From: an uncultured Flavobacteriales bacterium
GTDB taxonomy: Bacteria; Bacteroidota; Bacteroidia; Flavobacteriales; Schleiferiaceae
Length of the DNA stretch: 19,157 nucleotides
Direction of reading: 5' to 3'
NCBI GenBank assembly: GCA_903821715.1
Contig: CAIJMB010000055.1
Location: forward strand, 1-19,157
The notes below the pieces were generated by a model that did no database searches, had not been told where the DNA came from, and was given only the letters and a program-made list of their open reading frames with translations. Position 1 is the first letter of the stretch. Each line of letters starts with the position of its first letter. Both the position numbers and the translations under genes were made by a program. This document shows, in pieces, positions 16,225-19,157 of the stretch.

Positions 16225-17322
16225 TTACGAGTGGGTGAGTTCGTGTACCACGGATTCTTGATCGAGGGCCTTGAGGAGTTCTGCAGTGCGTTCCGGGTGG
16301 GTATCACTGACAAAAATTTGGCCGAATCGGTGGTCATTAACCATGCGAATGAGGCCCTCTACCCGCTGTGCGTCGAGCTTGTCGAAGACGTCATCGAGCA
16401 GCAGGATGGGCTTTCGACCGAGCGCTTGGTGAAACACTTCAAATGCCGCAAGTTTGAGAGCAATCAAAAAACTCTTTTGCTGTCCTTGCGATCCGACGCG
16501 TTGGAGCGGATGGCCAAGGAGGGTAAAGTCAAGGTCTTCGCGGTGTGGACCCGCAGAGGTGAACTGCAGCACTCGGTCTTTTGAAAGGCGTTCCGCAAGT
16601 AAATCGGCCATACTCTGTTCAGCTAAGAGGCTTTCGTAGCGGAGCTCCACCTGCTCACGTCCGCCCGAAATGCCTTCATAGGCCTCCTGAAGCATGGGGG
16701 TGAATTGGGCGGCAAACGCGCTTCGCGCAGCAAAAATGACGGGCGCGTACTCACTGAGTTGGTGGTCGTAAAGCTCGAGCATGTCGACCTGAAACGTGCG
16801 GTTGGCCGCGAAGTACTTAAGAAGGGCGTTGCGCTGCTTCAGGGCGCGCTGGTAGTTCTGAAGGGCGTCGAGGTATCCGCGGTCGGATTGGGCGATGACG
16901 GCGTCCATGAATTTGCGGCGAACCTCGGATCCGCCATGCAGCAGCACGTGGTCGCCCGGACTAATCATGACGACTGGAAAGCGCCCCAAGTGCTCGGACA
17001 AGCGAGGGTACTCTGCGTCATCTGCTTTAAATACTTTTTTCTCGTTGCGTTTCAAACCACAGTAGACGGGTGTGGCTCCAGATTCCGCGCGGAATTCGCC
17101 CTGAACCACAAGGAAGGGCGCGTCAAACTGAATACAATGGGCGTCACTTGAGTGAAAGTAGCTCCGCGTCATGCAGAGCAGGTGCACGGCGTCGAGTACC
17201 GAAGTTTTGCCAGAGCCGTTCGAGCCCACCAAGGCGTTGAGCTTGGGCGAAAAGGCAAATTCAGCCTGGTCGTGGTTTTTAAAGTGAACCAACTTAAGGT
17301 GATCGAGCACTACATCTTGCAT
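16225..17322 (-). CDS. recF: DNA replication and repair protein RecF
   Basis: SMC-like ATPase that helps load RecA at gapped DNA. 365 residues. Walker A GSNGSGKTSVLDAVHLL (Lys39), the ABC signature region GSQGQQKSFLIALKLAAF, and Walker B ILLLDDVFDKLDAQR are all intact. The N-terminus VLDHLKLVHFKNHDQAEF is the expected RecF opening, which fixes the ATG at 17322; the open frame continues upstream to 17475 but that part lies in the divergent gene. A TACTTTTG box ends four bases before the ATG, so the message may be leaderless. It is followed by the DUF721 gene. Confidence 0.96.
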   Translation of the reverse strand: MQDVVLDHLKLVHFKNHDQAEFAFSPKLNALVGSNGSGKTSVLDAVHLLCMTRSYFHSSDAHCIQFDAPFLVVQGEFRAESGATPVYCGLKRNEKKVFKADDAEYPRLSEHLGRFPVVMISPGDHVLLHGGSEVRRKFMDAVIAQSDRGYLDALQNYQRALKQRNALLKYFAANRTFQVDMLELYDHQLSEYAPVIFAARSAFAAQFTPMLQEAYEGISGGREQVELRYESLLAEQSMADLLAERLSKDRVLQFTSAGPHREDLDFTLLGHPLQRVGSQGQQKSFLIALKLAAFEVFHQALGRKPILLLDDVFDKLDAQRVEGLIRMVNDHRFGQIFVSDTHPERTAELLKALDQESVVHELTHS

Positions 17323-17326
17323 GATG

Positions 17327-17334
17327 CAAAAGTA
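17327..17334 (-). promoter_or_regulatory. Bacteroidota -7 box (TACTTTTG) for recF
   Basis: Minus-strand TACTTTTG, an exact TAnnTTTG match, with only four bases between it and the recF ATG. Its -33 region would fall on the -7 box of the divergent TPR gene. Confidence 0.6.
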
Positions 17335-17355
17335 CCTAGGTATGCGCGCTTTGGC

Positions 17356-17363
17356 TATCTTTG
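17356..17363 (+). promoter_or_regulatory. Bacteroidota -7 box (TATCTTTG) for TPR-ribH unit
   Basis: TATCTTTG, an exact TAnnTTTG match, with seven bases between it and the ATG of the TPR gene. Back-to-back with the recF box, 21 bp apart. Confidence 0.62.
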
Positions 17364-17370
17364 CCGCCCT

Positions 17371-18072
17371 ATGGCAAAAGACAGCAAAAACATCGACTTG
17401 GTCGAGCGCCCCATCGAAGCGGTTGAAGAGACCTTGAGCAAGGCCGAAACCCTCTTTCACAAGTACCAAAAGCAACTGACCTACGGGGCAGGTGCCATTA
17501 TCGCGGCCGTGGCCTTAGTTTGGGGCTACCAAGAGTTCATCGTGAAGCCCGCTGAAGAAGAGGCTCAGCTCGAACTCTACGCGGCCCAGGACGTGTTCTC
17601 TCAGGACTCCCTTCGCCTCGCCTTAAACGGCAACGCCGAGTTCATGGGCTTTTTGGACATCGCCGACGAATATTCCGGAACCAAAGCCGGCAACCTCGCC
17701 AACTACTATGCCGGTTTGTGCTACCTCGGTATGGGCAACGCTCAAGAGGCCATCGACTACCTCGAGGACTTTGACGGCGACGGAACCTTTTTGGACATTG
17801 TAGCCACCGGCGCCATGGGCGATGCATTTGCCGACCTCAACCAACCCGAAGAGGCCCAAGAGTTCTACGTAAAAGCCGCTGGTTTTGAAGCAAACGACTT
17901 CTTTACCCCGTTCTTTTTGTCAAAGGCAGCTATTGCCGCAGAAGTCAACGAAGACTTGAGTGCCGCGCTGAAGTACACGAAGCGGATCAAAGAAGAATTT
18001 CCCACTTCTGCCGAGGGTGCCAACGCCGACGCACTGATCGCCTACTACGAAACCAAGCTCGCCGCCAAATAA
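17371..18072 (+). CDS. Membrane-anchored TPR protein (YfgM-like architecture)
   Basis: 233 residues. A charged N-terminus is followed by one hydrophobic helix (about residues 35-57, YGAGAIIAAVALVWGYQEFIV) and then TPR-like helix pairs (LANYYAGLCYLGMGNAQEAI, FADLNQPEEAQEFYVKAAGF, SAALKYTKRIKEEFPTSAEG). This suggests an inner-membrane anchor with the TPR part in the periplasm, as in YfgM/BamD-like helpers; the actual partner is unknown. ATG at 17371 follows a -7 box. The stop overlaps the ribH start as TAATG, so the two are translationally coupled. From memory, a TPR gene between recF and ribH is a common arrangement in Flavobacteriia. Confidence 0.85.
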   Translation: MAKDSKNIDLVERPIEAVEETLSKAETLFHKYQKQLTYGAGAIIAAVALVWGYQEFIVKPAEEEAQLELYAAQDVFSQDSLRLALNGNAEFMGFLDIADEYSGTKAGNLANYYAGLCYLGMGNAQEAIDYLEDFDGDGTFLDIVATGAMGDAFADLNQPEEAQEFYVKAAGFEANDFFTPFFLSKAAIAAEVNEDLSAALKYTKRIKEEFPTSAEGANADALIAYYETKLAAK

Positions 18073-18536
18073 TGGCTACCGCCGAGCGCGGACCCCTCGA
18101 CCTCAGCGCCGCCCCCACAGCCAAAGGGCGGCGCTTTGCGTTGGTGGTGAGTTCCTGGAATTCCGAAATCACAAACGCCCTCGCCGACGGAGCAACCCAC
18201 GTACTTGAACAACTTCGCGCCGACCGCGTGGACCGCTTTGACGTCCCAGGCAGCTTCGAACTCATCCACGGATGCAAGGTGCACGCCGAGTCCCTTGAGT
18301 ACGACGCCGTAATCGCCATCGGTTCGGTGGTGCGCGGCGAAACGCCCCACTTCGATTTTGTTTGCCAAGGCGTCACCTACGGAATCGCTCGCCTCAACGC
18401 CACCGGCAAAACCCCCGTCATTTTTTGCGTGCTCACCGACGACACCTACCAGCAGTCTCTCGACCGCAGCGGAGGCCGACTCGGCAACAAGGGAGAAGAA
18501 GCGGCTGTGGCGGCGGTGCAGATGGCCGCGTTTTAG
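18072..18536 (+). CDS. ribH: 6,7-dimethyl-8-ribityllumazine synthase
   Basis: Penultimate enzyme of riboflavin synthesis. 154 residues, normal size. Motifs: SSWNSEITNAL (substrate-binding aromatic at the first strand), FDVPGSFELIHGC, IGSVVRGETPHFDFVC with the catalytic His93, and the C-terminal DRSGGRLGNKGEEAA that binds the phosphate and closes the active site. The start overlaps the TPR stop by one base. No other rib genes are near, which is usual for scattered riboflavin genes in Bacteroidota, and no FMN riboswitch is seen. The TAG stop falls inside the first unit of a repeat array, and no ordinary terminator with a T-run follows directly. Confidence 0.95.
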   Translation: MATAERGPLDLSAAPTAKGRRFALVVSSWNSEITNALADGATHVLEQLRADRVDRFDVPGSFELIHGCKVHAESLEYDAVIAIGSVVRGETPHFDFVCQGVTYGIARLNATGKTPVIFCVLTDDTYQQSLDRSGGRLGNKGEEAAVAAVQMAAF

Positions 18537-18627
18537 CTGAGATTGGCTGATTAGCAAGATTAGCTGAGATTAGCTCGTTGGCCGATTAGCAAGGTTGGCG
18601 AGGTTGGCTCGTTGGCCTTTTAGCCCC
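18533..18627 (+). repeat. Left array: 11 units of an 8-10 bp TTRGC repeat
   Basis: TTAGC or TTGGC starts at 18533, 18543, 18551, 18560, 18570, 18578, 18586, 18595, 18604, 18612 and 18620, with 3-5 variable bases between (mostly TCG, TGA, AAGR, GAGR). The first unit contains the ribH stop codon. Confidence 0.8.
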
Positions 18628-18762
18628 TTGTTGCTGGTGGCTTGCTTCTTTTTTCTGGCTTTTGCCACTCGTTGTAGAAAAGCATCATCTACATCAAGTA
18701 CTCAAAGCACTCAGTGCCAAAGGCATTTACTAGAAACTAGAAACGATCGGATGCGTACGCTT

Positions 18763-18846
18763 GCCCCGAAGGGGCTTTAGCTGCGAAGCAGCTTTAGCGC
18801 GGAGCGCCGAAGGCGCGGAGCGCCCAAGCCCGAGCGCCGAAGGCAC
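18763..18846. repeat. Cluster of minihairpins with GAA or GGA triloops
   Basis: GCCCC-GAA-GGGGC (18763-18775), AGCTGC-GAA-GCAGCT (18779-18793), GCGC-GGA-GCGC (18797-18807), GCGCC-GAA-GGCGC (18804-18816), GGCGC-GGA-GCGCC (18812-18824) and GCC-GAA-GGC (18836-18844). The first two are each followed by the same TTTAG. In 18797-18824 neighbouring hairpins share arms, so only alternate ones can form at once. Confidence 0.8.
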
Positions 18847-18872
18847 AACTTAGAAACCAGCATAAAGCATGA

Positions 18873-18902
18873 TGGCCAGTGGCACAATCATGCCACGGGC
18901 CA
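18873..18902. repeat. Long hairpin before the right array
   Basis: TGGCC-A-GTGGCA, loop CAATCA, TGCCAC-G-GGCCA: 11 paired positions with one A/G mismatch. It is followed by ATTTTGC, so it could act as a weak terminator for transcription coming from ribH, although the T-run is short. Confidence 0.7.
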
Positions 18903-18981
18903 ATTTTGCTAACGAGCCAATCTTGCCAATCCCAGCCATCGAGCCAACCTTGCTAACGAGCTAACCTCGCCAATTGGCAAT
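18899..18981 (-). repeat. Right array: 10 units of the TTRGC repeat in opposite orientation
   Basis: On the plus strand the units read GCYAA, starting at 18899, 18908, 18916, 18925, 18935 (GCCAT variant), 18943, 18952, 18960, 18969 and 18977 (shortened to GCAA). Read on the minus strand they match the left array; for example 18952-18973 reversed matches 18595-18616 at 20 of 22 bases. Confidence 0.8.
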
Positions 18982-19013
18982 TCACCGATTTATACCAGAT
19001 CCTGTGCGAAGGA

Positions 19014-19044
19014 TTGAATAAGCACCGATCCGTGGCGACCTTTG
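19014..19044 (+). promoter_or_regulatory. Promoter for the last gene (TTG, 20 bp, GACCTTTG)
   Basis: A TTG at 19014-19016 and GACCTTTG at 19037-19044 are 20 bp apart, the spacing usual between -33 and -7 elements in Bacteroidota. The -7 box differs from TAnnTTTG only in its first base. Six bases separate it from the ATG. Confidence 0.5.
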
Positions 19045-19049
19045 CCACG
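19031..19049. promoter_or_regulatory. Perfect 6-bp inverted repeat across the -7 box
   Basis: CGTGGC, seven bases, GCCACG. It encloses the -7 box and ends one base before the start codon. It could be an operator for a dimeric regulator or a 5' mRNA hairpin. Confidence 0.5.
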
Positions 19050-19050
19050 T

Positions 19051-19157
19051 ATGAGTACGATTTTGGATTCCGGCGCCCTGGAGCGCGCGCAAATTTGGTT
19101 GAACAGTCCCATTGATGAGGCGGACAAGATTGCGATTCGCGGCATGCAGGATTCGGA
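19051..19157 (+). CDS. Phospho-sugar mutase (phosphoglucomutase/phosphomannomutase family), 3' partial
   Basis: Only the first 35 codons are in the window. They translate to a start MSTILDSGALERAQIWLNSP followed by IDEADKIAIRGMQDS. The pattern of a helix ending in WL, then a short acidic turn and a second helix, resembles the N-terminus of the long (about 570 residue) phosphohexomutases of Bacteroidota, where the catalytic phosphoserine loop comes roughly 100 or more residues later. The catalytic motifs lie outside the window, so the identification is tentative. The start is supported by a promoter-like pair directly upstream. Confidence 0.55.
   Translation, partial: MSTILDSGALERAQIWLNSPIDEADKIAIRGMQDS

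Larger units (their letters stand above)
18537..19050. other. Gene-free, highly structured 514-bp region
   Basis: No credible coding sequence. From left to right: the TTRGC array, a T-rich stretch (18645-18665), short repeats around 18690-18720 including a GCAC-TCA-GTGC triloop palindrome, two tandem TAGAAAC heptamers (18731-18744), a cluster of GAA/GGA triloop hairpins (18763-18846), a third TAGAAAC (18851-18857), a long hairpin (18873-18902), the inverted TTRGC array, then a promoter for the last gene. The nested, roughly symmetrical layout suggests a single element. Confidence 0.7.

Noticed and set aside
18537..18600. FMN riboswitch or ribH-linked RNA element
   Set aside because: The region is downstream of ribH, lacks the conserved RFN element sequence, and is fully described by the short repeat.
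18595..18780. 61-codon frame starting with a lipoprotein-like sequence (LLLVACFFFLAF)
   Set aside because: It begins with TTG inside the TTRGC array, has no promoter or family match, and runs through the minihairpin region; the hydrophobic part comes from a T-rich stretch.
18533..18981. CRISPR array or tRNA-like cluster
   Set aside because: Units are 8-10 bp without constant repeats or unique spacers, no cas genes are present, and no cloverleaf or CCA end could be drawn.
18533..18981. Insertion sequence with terminal inverted repeats
   Set aside because: No transposase frame lies between the arms, and the arms are arrays of short units rather than unique termini; a non-autonomous element remains possible and is listed as a finding.

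Overview
The window comes from a member of the Bacteroidota, most likely a GC-rich flavobacterial lineage of the Cryomorphaceae/Schleiferiaceae kind. The order-level call rests on a type IX secretion C-terminal domain (CHU_C/type B), a GldI-like lipoprotein, a cyclophilin-FKBP fusion lipoprotein, DUF349 and DUF368 genes, the absence of clear Shine-Dalgarno sites, and several promoters of the Bacteroidota form TAnnTTTG close to start codons. The family-level guess is inference only. Most of the window is core genome. I see no tRNA, rRNA, insertion sequence, prophage or CRISPR array.

Layout. 1-2940 (+) is the 3' part of a large secreted SBBP/PKD/CHU_C protein. It converges on a minus-strand pair, glmM (phosphoglucosamine mutase) then a cysteine desulfurase, and the two convergent stop codons share one CTAG. 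From 5597 to 12640 a plus-strand run holds a TPR protein, a DUF368 (PopT-type) polyprenyl-phosphate transporter, aroE, a DUF349 protein with an unstable-looking repeat, and uvrB. A bidirectional terminator follows. 12709-15382 (-) is a tightly overlapped operon: nrnA, a gldI-like lipoprotein, then a cyclophilin-FKBP lipoprotein. ndk (15437-15859, +) diverges from it and ends in two hairpin terminators. recF and a DUF721 gene (-) share a 48-bp divergent promoter region with a membrane-anchored TPR gene and ribH (+). The last 107 bases start a second phosphohexomutase-family gene.

Functional themes: envelope building and export (GlmM for UDP-GlcNAc, PopT-like lipid-carrier recycling, two periplasmic immunophilin lipoproteins, a T9SS cargo), genome maintenance (UvrB, RecF, DUF721/DciA-like), nucleotide turnover (Ndk, NrnA), and cofactor or aromatic synthesis (RibH, AroE, cysteine desulfurase).

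The most unusual part is the gene-free stretch 18537-19050. Two oppositely oriented arrays of an 8-10 bp TTRGC repeat (11 and 10 units) flank a cluster of tiny hairpins with GAA or GGA triloops. The cluster itself is bracketed by exact TAGAAAC heptamers. The left array begins inside the ribH stop codon. It looks like a structured, non-coding, possibly dispersed element of unknown function.
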